NCBI GenBank assembly: GCA_017552435.1
Contig: JAFZPZ010000019.1
Location: 1 to 64,000, forward strand
Reading direction: 5' to 3'
DNA length: 64,000 nucleotides
DNA from: Bacteroidaceae bacterium
GTDB lineage: Bacteria > Bacteroidota > Bacteroidia > Bacteroidales > Bacteroidaceae
Shown here one piece after another: positions 1-8,800 of the stretch. The stretch's first letter is position 1; every line of letters starts with the position of its first letter. Position numbers and translations under genes: made by a program. The notes under the pieces are model-generated. The model searched no databases. It saw nothing but the letters and a program-made list of their open reading frames with translations, and was not told the DNA's origin.

Positions 1-547
1 AAAGGGAGGGCTTGCTGGAGTCGTAGTCGCAGATGTCGCCCGATGACTGACCGCCCGGACATGCATGCATATCCAGGATGAGCAGTATGTTGTAGCGTTC
101 TGCCCACACGCACATGGAATCAATGCGATTAAAACCCTCCTCCAGCCAAGTCTGTTCACCGGCAATGGGTTCTTTCTCGATGGGTAGGGTAAAATATTTG
201 TAGTGCATCGGCACACGCAAGGTGTTGAATCCCTGCTCTGCAAGAAACTTCATGTCTTTCTCGCAAAAGTTATTGTCCATCCAAAGGCGGTCGAACTCTT
301 CTACCTTTTCTTCCCCGCATACATCGGCAATCATCTTGTCGAACTTGAACTGACGGTCCAGATTGCCCGAGGTGTTCATCATGTACGGCTCGCGCACCAT
401 CCAATTGCCGCAGTTCGTGCCGCGCATTATCAGCTTCTGACCGTCGCGTGCCAACAGTTTAGTACCGGAAACCCGCACAAAATTGTCGCTTGCATTGGCC
501 GAGAATACACTCGTAATAGCAACCAGCAGGAGTATCAAAAGTCTCAT
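1..547 (-). CDS. Glycoside hydrolase family 5-like enzyme, N-terminal part (runs off the left edge)
   Basis: Read on the minus strand from the ATG at 547, the frame stays open to base 1, giving about 182 residues with no stop. It opens with a hydrophobic signal peptide (MRLLILLLVAITSVFSANA), so the product is exported. It continues with a GH5-type N-terminus: a GTNCGNWM segment, GFNTLRVPMHYKYF (strand beta-2 with the conserved Arg of clan A enzymes) and LLILDMHACPGGQSSGD (the LDLH.xPGGQ motif of GH5 endo/exo-beta-glucanases). The catalytic acid/base and nucleophile Glu would lie beyond the window edge. The gene lies 53 bp downstream of the S9 peptidase on the same strand, with an AT-rich repeat tract between them. 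Likely a secreted beta-glucan or mannan hydrolase; substrate not decidable. Confidence 0.8.
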   Translation of the reverse strand, partial: MRLLILLLVAITSVFSANASDNFVRVSGTKLLARDGQKLIMRGTNCGNWMVREPYMMNTSGNLDRQFKFDKMIADVCGEEKVEEFDRLWMDNNFCEKDMKFLAEQGFNTLRVPMHYKYFTLPIEKEPIAGEQTWLEEGFNRIDSMCVWAERYNILLILDMHACPGGQSSGDICDYDSSKPSL

Positions 548-555
548 TTTCGTGA

Positions 556-593
556 CCATATAGTTTAATCCCTAATCCTTAATCCCTAATCCA
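556..593. repeat. AT-rich heptamer/octamer direct repeat tract
   Basis: The spacer between the GH5 and S9 genes contains near-tandem copies of (T)AATCCCT/TAATCCTT. It belongs to the family of short AT-rich direct-repeat tracts that recurs across this window. Confidence 0.6.
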
Positions 594-600
594 AAAGAAT

Positions 601-3078
601 TTATTTTAAATTCTTCTCCGGATACATCGAGTTCCACCAAGTCGGGTCGTCTTGCAGCCAACGAGCGAACCAAGCCATAATGCTATCGTGCCAACGAATG
701 CGCTTATTGTAGTTGAGGATGTGGTGATTCTCGCCCTCGACCGTAATGAAGGCACACTCACGACCAAGCAGCTTGAGGGCTGTGAACATCTGGATGCTTT
801 CGTTGATGGGCACGTTGGTGTCCGCTCCGCCGTGCATAAAGAGGATGGGGGTATGGACCTTGTCGGCGTTGAAGAGCGGCGCATGTCCGCTGTAGAGCTG
901 CATATTGTTCCAGGGATAGGAGTTCGCGGCAGAGGTCGTGCTGTAGGAGTAGCCCCAATAGCCGTAGCCCCAATAGCTGGCGGGATTGCTGATGCCGGCG
1001 TGACTCATCGCAGCTGCAAAGATGTCGGTCACCGTCTGCAGGTACATCGTCATGAAGCCGCCATAGCTGGCTCCCATACAGCCAATCTTGTCGGTTTTGA
1101 CGTAGGGATGTTCCTTGCAGAACTGCTTGGTACCCTGAATGATGTCGTCGGCTGTATAGTCGCCGTAGGCATTCACGTGGCGCGAAGCGAACTCCTGCCC
1201 GAAGCCGCTGCAGCCGGATGGTTGAATCACATAGACCACATAGCCCATCGCAGCCCATTCCTGATAGTTGTAGTAGCTGTCGAGATAGCGTCCCACAGGC
1301 GAACAACCGCCATAGTAATAGACGAGCATCGGGTACTGTTTCGTCTCGTCGAAGAAAGGTGGCAGGTAATAGCAACCATAGATGGTGTCACCTCGTTCAG
1401 CACGGAAGTTCCAGTCGCGACACTCGCCCAACTGGATGTCCTTCAGACGTGTGGGATTGAGGTCGCAGAGAACCTTTTCCTTTCCTGTCTTCAGGTCTCT
1501 CAACCAGCAGCGGTCGGTGCTCATACTGCTCTCGCCGATGTATGCAAGAAGAGGTTTCTCCTCTGCAAGACTGTAACTACTATATATATAAGGTTCAGAG
1601 AGCGGCAGTTGCTCTGCCTTTCCGTCCTTCGGGTTGATACGATAAAGGCTCTTCTGGTCGCGGTTCTCACAAAGAGCATAGATGTTGCCATCCTGTTCTG
1701 ACCATTCATAGTTTGTGACAGAAGGATCGAAGTCACGCGTCAGGCAGCGCACGTCCTTCGTCTGCAGGTCGATAAGGAAGAGTTCATATTCGTAACTACT
1801 GGGTATAACGCCTTCTGGAAGGGTGTTACCTATGCCGCCAAATGCTTCGGGAGTGCCAAGAACGACAACCTGTTTCTCGTCAGGCGAGAAGAGATATGAG
1901 CCAATGAAGCCATCGTGACAGACAAGCGTATCAACCTTTCCTGTAGCAGGTTCGAGCAGAAGCAGGTCGGTGAATTCGAAGGGTCGTTCCGTCAACTTTT
2001 CTTCACGAACGGAAATCAGGAAGCGGCTTGCATCCTTGTTGGGCGTCACATAAATATTGCGAGAACCTTTTGTGATGGGCGTAGTGATACCTGTCTCGAT
2101 GTCGTAGAGCGAGTAGTTGCGACGGTTTCGCCAGCCTGGTTGACGGTCATCAGGCTCGAGTATCTGGTGCACATCCTTGTTCTTTTCCTCTGGAACCTTC
2201 TCGTCGATGGTCACCAGGAAATGCTTCATGTCGCGCGTCAGCTGGGCATGTCCCTTTCCGCTGTACTTGCCGACTGGAGTGCGTTCACCCGTCTTTGGGT
2301 CAACCGTCTCGTAGCACCAAGTGCCTTCCGTCTCACGATAGGTGCGGAGATAGCGGTCACCTTCGGGAAGCCACCTCTGGAAGCCTTCGATGCTGAACTC
2401 CCGACCTGTTGAAATGTCGATAAAGATGTCCTTGCTGCCTGTTTCTCCACCCTTGTAAGTGATGGCCTTTTGGATGCGGACGTATTTGCCCGAACTGGAG
2501 AGTGCAACGCTTCTGATGCGTTCGCCATGCATCATGTCGGCATTTGTCCAGTAGCGTTTACCCTCGGGATTGATTTCGATGCTCTGTTCGCTCTCGACAG
2601 AAACGCGGAGCGTATCGGGCTTGTCGCCCTTACGTAGCAATTTGATGCTCACTTCGTGCCTACCTGGAACCAGTTCGAAGTCGCCGTTCTGTTCATTACC
2701 GTCGATGAAGAGTTTGTGCTTGCTCTCGCACTTCACATCGACCTTGCCTTTCGCAAAGCCTGTGTTCTGCATGGTGAAGCCAGCGATATACAGAGCGCGC
2801 CCCCCCTCCTGCTCCCCCGAGGGGGAGAGAATGAGTGGAAGGGAAGTCTTGGCTGCGGCATTCTCTCCCCCTCGGGGGAGCAGAAGGGGGGCCGCACCAT
2901 CCATCATCACCTCGTCCAGGTCGATGTGGTTGCCTTCCGAGTCGAGGGTGTCAGTCATCAGGGGCTTTGCAATGTTGTAAGGACCAACCAAGCGGATGCT
3001 GGTAACATCTATTACTTCTGCTGCCATCAATGCAGGCAAAGCAAAAAGGCATGTTGTGAGTCGAAGAGACAGTTTCAT
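601..3078 (-). CDS. Secreted S9 family prolyl oligopeptidase / dipeptidyl peptidase
   Basis: An 825-residue serine peptidase. The ATG at 3078 is preferred; a TTG lies 9 bp upstream in frame. A signal peptide (MKLSLRLTTCLFALPALMAA) directs it to the periplasm or surface. Residues ~200-540 form a WD/beta-propeller-like region typical of S9 enzymes. The C-terminal alpha/beta hydrolase domain carries the nucleophile in GASYGGF (Ser about residue 671), the Asp in GGADTNVP, and the His in ENHHIL near the C-terminus, so the Ser-Asp-His triad looks complete. Family members remove dipeptides or cleave after proline or other residues in short peptides. Oddity: residues ~63-93 (PLLLPRGGEN... to ...LSPSGEQEGG) are encoded by a pair of inverted REP-like palindromes (2800-2891) sitting in frame between beta-strands. 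The gene starts 28 bp after the relA stop, so it may be co-transcribed. Confidence 0.9.
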   Translation of the reverse strand: MKLSLRLTTCLFALPALMAAEVIDVTSIRLVGPYNIAKPLMTDTLDSEGNHIDLDEVMMDGAAPLLLPRGGENAAAKTSLPLILSPSGEQEGGRALYIAGFTMQNTGFAKGKVDVKCESKHKLFIDGNEQNGDFELVPGRHEVSIKLLRKGDKPDTLRVSVESEQSIEINPEGKRYWTNADMMHGERIRSVALSSSGKYVRIQKAITYKGGETGSKDIFIDISTGREFSIEGFQRWLPEGDRYLRTYRETEGTWCYETVDPKTGERTPVGKYSGKGHAQLTRDMKHFLVTIDEKVPEEKNKDVHQILEPDDRQPGWRNRRNYSLYDIETGITTPITKGSRNIYVTPNKDASRFLISVREEKLTERPFEFTDLLLLEPATGKVDTLVCHDGFIGSYLFSPDEKQVVVLGTPEAFGGIGNTLPEGVIPSSYEYELFLIDLQTKDVRCLTRDFDPSVTNYEWSEQDGNIYALCENRDQKSLYRINPKDGKAEQLPLSEPYIYSSYSLAEEKPLLAYIGESSMSTDRCWLRDLKTGKEKVLCDLNPTRLKDIQLGECRDWNFRAERGDTIYGCYYLPPFFDETKQYPMLVYYYGGCSPVGRYLDSYYNYQEWAAMGYVVYVIQPSGCSGFGQEFASRHVNAYGDYTADDIIQGTKQFCKEHPYVKTDKIGCMGASYGGFMTMYLQTVTDIFAAAMSHAGISNPASYWGYGYWGYSYSTTSAANSYPWNNMQLYSGHAPLFNADKVHTPILFMHGGADTNVPINESIQMFTALKLLGRECAFITVEGENHHILNYNKRIRWHDSIMAWFARWLQDDPTWWNSMYPEKNLK
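2800..2891. repeat. Inverted pair of REP-like palindromes inside the S9 peptidase ORF
   Basis: Arms at 2800-2833 and 2859-2891 are reverse complements over about 33 bp with essentially one mismatch, separated by 25 bp. Each arm itself contains the small palindrome CTCCCCCGAGGGGGAG and a G/C-homopolymer tail. The element is translated in frame by the host gene. Confidence 0.85.
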
Positions 3079-3116
3079 AATGTTCAATTATCAATTTTCA
3101 ATGTTTTAATTTCTTG
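3079..3116. repeat. AT-rich direct repeat tract
   Basis: TTCAATTATCAATTTTCAATGTTTT-type heptamer repeats fill the short spacer between relA and the S9 peptidase gene. They supply the alternative TTG codon upstream of the chosen peptidase start. Confidence 0.55.
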
Positions 3117-5325
3117 ACACGTTCTTTACTCCTTTTACGGTTTTAAGTTTCTTGATGAGCTGTTGCAGACGGCTTGTATCATCGAGCATGACGGTAAGTG
3201 TGCCGTTGAAGAGGCCGTCTGCTGTGTCGATGCTGATACTGCGCAGCAGAATCTTCTCTTCCTTACTTATTATATTTGTAATATTGTTGATGATGCCGAT
3301 GTCGTCGTTGCCGATGACACGAAGGGTGATGGGGTACTGACTGCCGCGCTTGCCGGCCCATTTGGCTTTGACGATTCTGTAGCCGAAGCGCTGGCGCAGC
3401 TGTGGGGCATTGGGACAGTCCTCGCGGTGAATCTTGATGCCGCCGCCGCTGGTAACGAAGCCGAACACCTCGTCGCCATAGACAGGCTGACAGCATTTCG
3501 CCATCTGGAAATCGAGGCCCTTCAGATTCTGGTCAATGACGAGGACATCAGCCCCCCCGTCCCCCTTTAGGGGAAGTTCTTTGTCGGGCATCACGAACTG
3601 GTCGGCACTTTGTGTAGGAGCAGTTTTCTCGGCTTCTCCGTGGTCGAAGCGCTGCTGCTGGGCGTAGGCTTCGAGGACGGCATTCATGTCGAGCTTGCCG
3701 TCGGCCAGAGCTGCGTAGAAGTCGGTGACGATTTTGTAACCCAACTTCGTCATCGTATGCATCAGGACGGGTTCCTCGTAGTCGAGCTTCTTGTTCTTCA
3801 TCTTGCGATCCAGCTCCTCTTTGGCCAGGAGTGCCTGCCGGCTCTCCATCTCCTTGAGGCTCTGGCGCACCTTTGCCCGGGCACGTGTTGTGGTGACGAT
3901 GTTGAGCCAATCCTGTTTGGGTGTCTGGTTGCTGTTGGTCAGGATTTCCACCTGGTCGCCGCTCTGTAGCTTCTGCCGGATGGTGACGTTCTTGCCGCCG
4001 ATGCGTGCTCCGACGCACTGGTTGCCCACCTTTGAGTGGATGTGATAGGCAAAGTCGAGCACAGTGGCACCCATCGGAAGTTTGAAGATGTCACCCTTCG
4101 GCGTAAAGACAAAGACCTCGTCTTCTTTCAGGTCCATGCGGAACTGGTCCATCAGCTGGGCATCGTCGTTGGCCTCCAGCGCACTTCTCACGCCAGCCAG
4201 CCATTCCTCCACACCGCTTTGTCCGCTCTTCACGCCTTTGTAGCGCCAATGTGCCGCGAGGCCGTGTTCAGCGATGTCGTCCATCCTTTCTGTGCGGATC
4301 TGCACCTCCACCCACTTCTGTTCGGGGCCGAGCACCGTGATGTGCAGGCTCTCGTAACCGTTGCTCTTGGGCACGGAGAGCCAGTCGCGCATGCGTTTCG
4401 GGTTGCTCTGGTACATATCGGTGATGATGCTGAACACCTGCCAGCATTCCATCTTCTCACGCTCGGGCGGCGAGTCCAGGATGATGCGGATGGCGAAAAG
4501 GTCATAGACGCCGTTCACGTCCACATGCTGTTTCTGCATCTTCTGCCAAATCGAGTGGATGCTCTTCGTGCGGCCCTTCATGTGGTAGTGCAGGCCGGCA
4601 GCCGTCAGCTTCTCGTCGATAGGCTTCAGGAAACGCTCGATGTAGGCATCGCGACTGCGTTTCGTCTCGTTCAGCATCTCCTTGATGTGGTAGTAGGCAT
4701 CGTGCTCGAGGTACTTTAGACTGAGGTCCTCCAGCTCGCTCTTCAGTTTGTAGAGGCCCAGTTTGTGCGCCAGAGGAGCGTAGAGGTAGGCCGCCTCCAT
4801 TGCTACCTGCCGCTGTGCATCGACATTGGGGGTATCCTTTATCTGACGCATGATGCAGACGCGGTTGGCAATCATGATGAGGATGACGCGCATGTCCTCG
4901 GCAAAGGTGACGAGCAGGCTGCGGAAGTTGTCACCCTGGACGGTAGCACTCTTGGTGTAGAGCTCGCGGATGCGCATCAAGCCGTGCAGGATATTCTCCA
5001 CCTCTCCGCCGAAATCGCGACGAATCACATCAATCGACACAGCGCCGCTCTTGACTGCCGAATTCAAAAGCACCCCAAGGAGGCTGCCTCGCGACAGACC
5101 GATTTCCTGTATCACGACAAGTGCCGTCTCCAGATCCTTGACAATCGGGTTGAGTCCGAAGGCATCACGTTGGAGCAAGCCCTGCTCGATAGCCGTTTTC
5201 AGGTATTTCCTGATTTTTGCCTCGTCGCCTTCCTGAAACACATCAGCAGCCAGCGAGAAAAGTTTCTGCTGAATTGCCTCGATGCGCTCGCGCTCTTCTA
5301 TAGAAAAGAACTTTGCAATCTCCAT
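3106..5325 (-). CDS. relA: RelA-type (p)ppGpp synthetase with degenerate hydrolase domain
   Basis: A 739-residue long RSH protein. The start at 5325 is chosen because the -7 box (5354-5361) lies just upstream, inside the longer open frame. Order: HD-like region (~50-165), synthetase domain (~240-365, with GRTKSIHSIWQKM, SNGYESLH and VEVQIRTERMDDIAEHG), TGS (~405-465), helical linker, Cys-containing zinc-finger-like segment (AKCCQP...HREDCPN) and C-terminal ACT domain. The synthetase motifs are intact. The HD domain is not: the family HDxxED stretch reads LNSAVKSG (about residues 87-94), and the later ADRLHNM motif reads ANRVCIM. I therefore infer a synthetase without ppGpp hydrolase activity, as in gammaproteobacterial RelA, with another Rel/SpoT needed elsewhere. 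A REP-like repeat is translated in the linker (ELPLKGDGG). Confidence 0.92.
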   Translation of the reverse strand: MEIAKFFSIEERERIEAIQQKLFSLAADVFQEGDEAKIRKYLKTAIEQGLLQRDAFGLNPIVKDLETALVVIQEIGLSRGSLLGVLLNSAVKSGAVSIDVIRRDFGGEVENILHGLMRIRELYTKSATVQGDNFRSLLVTFAEDMRVILIMIANRVCIMRQIKDTPNVDAQRQVAMEAAYLYAPLAHKLGLYKLKSELEDLSLKYLEHDAYYHIKEMLNETKRSRDAYIERFLKPIDEKLTAAGLHYHMKGRTKSIHSIWQKMQKQHVDVNGVYDLFAIRIILDSPPEREKMECWQVFSIITDMYQSNPKRMRDWLSVPKSNGYESLHITVLGPEQKWVEVQIRTERMDDIAEHGLAAHWRYKGVKSGQSGVEEWLAGVRSALEANDDAQLMDQFRMDLKEDEVFVFTPKGDIFKLPMGATVLDFAYHIHSKVGNQCVGARIGGKNVTIRQKLQSGDQVEILTNSNQTPKQDWLNIVTTTRARAKVRQSLKEMESRQALLAKEELDRKMKNKKLDYEEPVLMHTMTKLGYKIVTDFYAALADGKLDMNAVLEAYAQQQRFDHGEAEKTAPTQSADQFVMPDKELPLKGDGGADVLVIDQNLKGLDFQMAKCCQPVYGDEVFGFVTSGGGIKIHREDCPNAPQLRQRFGYRIVKAKWAGKRGSQYPITLRVIGNDDIGIINNITNIISKEEKILLRSISIDTADGLFNGTLTVMLDDTSRLQQLIKKLKTVKGVKNVSRN
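3551..3575 (-). repeat. REP-like palindrome inside relA
   Basis: On the minus strand this reads CTTCCCCTAAAGGGGG followed by a G-rich tail, matching the family unit seen between genes elsewhere. It encodes LPLKGDGG in the linker ahead of the zinc-finger-like region of RelA and keeps the frame. Confidence 0.8.
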
Positions 5326-5353
5326 TTCAAGTCGTTTTGTGTGATGCGTAGTG

Positions 5354-5385
5354 CAAAAGTACAATCTTTTTGATGAAAGACCAAA
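5354..5385 (-). promoter_or_regulatory. Bacteroidota promoter of relA
   Basis: On the minus strand: -33 TTTG (5382-5385), 20 bp spacer, -7 TACTTTTG (5354-5361). This places the transcript start near 5347 and rules out the upstream ATG at 5364. Confidence 0.8.
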
Positions 5386-5391
5386 TTTGTG

Positions 5392-5422
5392 TTTGTTTTT
5401 TGCTTCTTTTTTTGTACTTTTG
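5392..5422 (+). promoter_or_regulatory. Bacteroidota promoter of the DUF4301 gene
   Basis: TTTG (5392-5395), 19 bp spacer, TACTTTTG (5415-5422), 28 bp before the ATG. It is divergent from the relA promoter, with only 6 bp between the two -33 boxes. Confidence 0.8.
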
Positions 5423-5449
5423 CAGAGAAATCAATAATGTTTAGAAATC

Positions 5450-6970
5450 ATGTTTACCAAAGAAGACATCCTGCAAATCCAGCAGAAAGGTATCAGTGAG
5501 GCGCAGATAGAGACACAGTTGAAGAATTTCCTCAAAGGGTTTGACTTCCTCAAGTTGCGTGGTGCAGCTGCCGTAGGCAACGGCATCGCCCGTCCGACAG
5601 AAGACGAGGCAGAGGCCTACATCCAGGTCTGGAACGACTACAAGGCCGAAGGGCATGCCATCACGAAGTTCGTCCCTGCCAGTGGCGCAGCAAGCCGCAT
5701 GTTCAAGAATATGTTCGAGTTCCTGAATGCCGACTACGATGCTCCCACAACGGACTTCGAGAAGACATTCTTCGCTCGCATTCACGACTTCGCTTTCTTC
5801 GATGCCCTGAACGATGCCTGCTTTCTGAACGAAGGAAAAGGCATTGACGCACTCGTCGAGGAGGGAGAATTCAAGGCTGTCGTCGCCAATATGCTAGGCG
5901 CCGAGGGTCTGAATTACGGGCAACTGCCCAAAGGCCTGCTACAGTTCCATTCCTACGATGACTGCGCCAAGACGCCTGTGGAAGAACACCTCACCGAAGC
6001 TGCCCTTTATGCCAGCAGCCGCGGAGAGGCAGAGGTGCACTTCACCGTCAGCAGCGAGCACCGCGAACTCTTCCAGCAGCTCATCGACCGCGTTCTTCCC
6101 GAAGCCCAGGAACAGTATAAGATTACCTATAAGGTAAGCCTGAGCGAGCAGAAACCAAGCACGGACACCATCGCCGTCAACATGGACAATACGCCCTTCC
6201 GCACCAGCGATGGCAAGCTACTCTTCCGCCCGGGCGGTCACGGGGCGCTCATCCAGAACCTCAACGACCTCTGGAGCGACATCGTCTTCATCAAAAATAT
6301 AGATAATGTAGTGCCCGACCGTCTGAAGGCCGATACCGTCTTCTGGAAGCAGGTCATAGCCGGCGTTCTGGTGCAGATCCAAAAACAGGTGTTCGCCTAT
6401 CTGCGTCTGCTCGACAGCGGCAAATACAGTCACGACGACCTAGAAGGAATCATCCGCTTCGTCCGCCATACGCTCTGCTGCGATGTGCCCGGACTGAAGG
6501 ATATGGAGGATACGGAACTGCATGTCTTCCTCAGGAAGAAGCTGAACCGTCCCATCCGCGTCTGCGGCGTCGTGAAGAACGTGGGCGAACCTGGCGGCGG
6601 TCCGTTCCTGGCTTACAACCCAGACGGCAGCATCTCGCTGCAAATTCTGGAGAGCAGCCAAATAGACCAGAACAATCCCGAGTACGTGAAGATGTTCACA
6701 CAGGGTACGCACTTCAATCCCGTTGACCTTGTTTGCGCGATTCGCAACTACAAGGGCGAGAAATTCAACTTGCCCGACTTCGTTGACCCCGCTACGGGCT
6801 TCATCTCCTACAAAAGCAAGGACGGCAGGGAACTGAAGGCCCTAGAGCTGCCCGGACTCTGGAACGGCGCCATGAGCGATTGGAACACCATTATGGTGGA
6901 AGTACCCCTAAGCACCTTCAACCCCGTCAAGACGGTCAACGACCTCCTGCGCCCGCAACATCAGAAGTAA
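5450..6970 (+). CDS. DUF4301 family protein
   Basis: A 506-residue cytoplasmic protein without signal peptide or membrane segments, resembling the Bacteroidota DUF4301 family, whose function is not established. A glycine/serine-rich motif, KFVPASGAASRMF (residues ~73-85), resembles the nucleotide-binding loop of sugar nucleotidyltransferases, and a later conserved GVVKNVGEPGGGPF motif (~residue 375) is also glycine-rich. A nucleotidyltransferase-like activity is therefore possible but only inferred. The gene has its own promoter, divergent from relA, and ends 4 bp from the convergent transporter gene. A stringent-response link is suggested only by the shared divergent promoter region. Confidence 0.8.
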   Translation: MFTKEDILQIQQKGISEAQIETQLKNFLKGFDFLKLRGAAAVGNGIARPTEDEAEAYIQVWNDYKAEGHAITKFVPASGAASRMFKNMFEFLNADYDAPTTDFEKTFFARIHDFAFFDALNDACFLNEGKGIDALVEEGEFKAVVANMLGAEGLNYGQLPKGLLQFHSYDDCAKTPVEEHLTEAALYASSRGEAEVHFTVSSEHRELFQQLIDRVLPEAQEQYKITYKVSLSEQKPSTDTIAVNMDNTPFRTSDGKLLFRPGGHGALIQNLNDLWSDIVFIKNIDNVVPDRLKADTVFWKQVIAGVLVQIQKQVFAYLRLLDSGKYSHDDLEGIIRFVRHTLCCDVPGLKDMEDTELHVFLRKKLNRPIRVCGVVKNVGEPGGGPFLAYNPDGSISLQILESSQIDQNNPEYVKMFTQGTHFNPVDLVCAIRNYKGEKFNLPDFVDPATGFISYKSKDGRELKALELPGLWNGAMSDWNTIMVEVPLSTFNPVKTVNDLLRPQHQK

Positions 6971-6974
6971 GAGG

Positions 6975-8723
6975 TCAGGATACACAAAGCAACAGGATGA
7001 TGAGCTGCGCCGTAAGGATACGGAGAAACATCGTCAGGGGATAAACCGTCGAGTAACCAACGGCGGGGGCATCATTGCCTGCTGTCTGATTGGCGAAAGC
7101 AAGTGCCGGTGGGTCTGTTGTCGCGCCTGCGACAAGTCCCATCAGGATGCAATAGTTAATCTTCGCCCACTTGCGAGCCACAACACCCATGATGAGAATG
7201 GGCAGCACGGTGATGATGAAACCACACCAGACGTACGTCAGCCCGTCGCCATCCACTACCGTATCCGCAAAGTTGGCTCCCGCTTTGATGCCAACGCTGG
7301 CCAGGAAGAGAGCAAGACCTATCTCGCGAAGCATCAGATTGGCACTGGTGGTGGTGTAAGCATTCAGCTTGAGCCTGTAGCCGTAGGCTCCGATGGCGAT
7401 GGCCACACAGAGAGGGCCGCCCGCAAGCCCGAGCTTGACAGGAGTGGGGACACCGGGAAGCGCGAAGGGTATGGAGCCGAAGATGATGCCGACAAGTATG
7501 CCGATAAAAATAGCAGAGAGGTTGGGATGGTCCAGCTTCTTCACGCTGTTGCCCATCTTGGCTGCCACGCGGTCCACAGCGTCTTCCGGTCCTACTACCA
7601 CCAGGCGGTCGCCAATCTGCAGGCGCAGGTTCCGCTCGCCAAAGAGATTTAGGTCGCCGCGGCGGATACGCGTCACATTCACGCCATAAACACTGCTGAA
7701 GTGCAGCTCGCCCAACGTCTTTCCCGCCATCTTGGGCTGCGTCACCAAGACGTGCTTGCTCACCATCGGCACATCCTGTTCCTCCCAAACGATGCTGTTA
7801 TCCTCCGGACCGATGAAGGCCTTAATCGCCTCCGTATCAGCCTCGGCACAAGTGACATAGAGCTGGTCGCCCTCACCGAGAACTGTATTGCGGTTGGGGA
7901 TGCGCACATGTCCCTGCTGCAGGATGCGGCTGCAGACGAAGTCGCGCCCCAGAAAGTCGCGGACCTGCAAAATCGTCTTGCCCATAATGTAGGGATTGCG
8001 GCAACTGATGGTCATTCTGTGAGGCGTAGCGTGGGGATTGGCTGCTTTCTCCTGTTCCAAAGCCTCCTGCTCTTTCTTCAAAGAGGTGCCGGTAAGGAAA
8101 CGGATGGCTATAATGGCCAGTATAATGCCCACAACGCCAAGAGGATAGGCACAGGCATAGCCGTTAGCAATCGAAGGAGCATTAGCTCCGAAAATCGTCG
8201 AGCTGGCTTCTGTGGCTGCACCCAGGCCCGGGGTATTGGTAATGGCTCCGCAGAGCACACCCACCATCATGGCCAAATTGCGACTATTCTCGCCAGCCAT
8301 ACTGCCTCCCCTATAGAACACCAGGAAGAAGAGGCCGATACAGCATGCCACATTCAGCAATACGATACCAACAGCTATAAGGTTCATCTTCATGCCTACC
8401 GTCTTGAACGATTCCATAAAACCCGGACCTACCTGTATTCCAATGCAATAGACGAAGAGAATCAGGCCAAAGTCCTGAATGAAGGTAAGGACGTTGCTTG
8501 GTGCAGCAAAGCCCCCGTCAGACACAACACCTGCGCTCTTGTAGAGATGGCCGACAAGAATGCCGACAAACAAAACGAACGTCACCCCCAAGGCGATGCC
8601 GTTCTTCTTACCGCCTATCTTGACGCGTCCCAAGCCAATGCCCGCAGCAATGACGAATGCATACAGCATCACGATATGACCTACACCCGATGTATTTGTC
8701 AGAAGACCAAGAAACCATTCCAT
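6975..8723 (-). CDS. AspT/YidE-type putative transporter with two RCK_C domains
   Basis: A 582-residue inner-membrane protein of the aspartate:alanine exchanger (AAEx) type. Two blocks of five to six hydrophobic helices (~1-205 and ~400-582) flank a cytoplasmic middle containing two TrkA-C/RCK_C domains (~235-300, ISCRNPYIMGKTI...; ~325-395, VLVTQPKMAGKTLGEL...VVVGPEDAVDRV). This is the architecture of AspT and of E. coli YidE/YbjL. The family exchanges amino acids or dicarboxylates; the substrate here is unknown. It has its own promoter (8782-8789) and is divergent from the methylmalonyl-CoA mutase genes, which hints at, but does not prove, a dicarboxylate connection. Confidence 0.87.
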   Translation of the reverse strand: MEWFLGLLTNTSGVGHIVMLYAFVIAAGIGLGRVKIGGKKNGIALGVTFVLFVGILVGHLYKSAGVVSDGGFAAPSNVLTFIQDFGLILFVYCIGIQVGPGFMESFKTVGMKMNLIAVGIVLLNVACCIGLFFLVFYRGGSMAGENSRNLAMMVGVLCGAITNTPGLGAATEASSTIFGANAPSIANGYACAYPLGVVGIILAIIAIRFLTGTSLKKEQEALEQEKAANPHATPHRMTISCRNPYIMGKTILQVRDFLGRDFVCSRILQQGHVRIPNRNTVLGEGDQLYVTCAEADTEAIKAFIGPEDNSIVWEEQDVPMVSKHVLVTQPKMAGKTLGELHFSSVYGVNVTRIRRGDLNLFGERNLRLQIGDRLVVVGPEDAVDRVAAKMGNSVKKLDHPNLSAIFIGILVGIIFGSIPFALPGVPTPVKLGLAGGPLCVAIAIGAYGYRLKLNAYTTTSANLMLREIGLALFLASVGIKAGANFADTVVDGDGLTYVWCGFIITVLPILIMGVVARKWAKINYCILMGLVAGATTDPPALAFANQTAGNDAPAVGYSTVYPLTMFLRILTAQLIILLLCVS

Positions 8724-8762
8724 CTTTGCAATTTACAATTTGACAATTTACGATTTACGATA
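8724..8762. repeat. AT-rich direct repeat tract
   Basis: Copies of CAATTTACAATTTGACAATTTACGATTTACGAT-like heptamers lie immediately upstream of the AspT-type gene, on the leader side of its promoter. Confidence 0.6.
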
Positions 8763-8781
8763 TGCTTCATCTTTCCGATTG

Positions 8782-8789
8782 CAAAGGTA
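8782..8789 (-). promoter_or_regulatory. -7 box for the AspT-type transporter
   Basis: TACCTTTG on the minus strand, 59 bp before the ATG. No clear TTTG -33 box; the upstream DNA is itself an AT-rich repeat (GATTAGAGATTAGTGATTAG). Confidence 0.6.
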
Positions 8790-8800
8790 TGAAAAAGATT

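Noticed and set aside
652-1701. Long open frame antisense to the S9 peptidase (349 codons)
   Set aside because: It lies entirely opposite a gene with clear family motifs, and its translation shows no recognisable domain or signal; high-GC third positions make such shadow frames common here.
5326-5364. 13-residue N-terminal extension of RelA
   Set aside because: It overlaps the -7 promoter element, so it would lie upstream of the transcript start.
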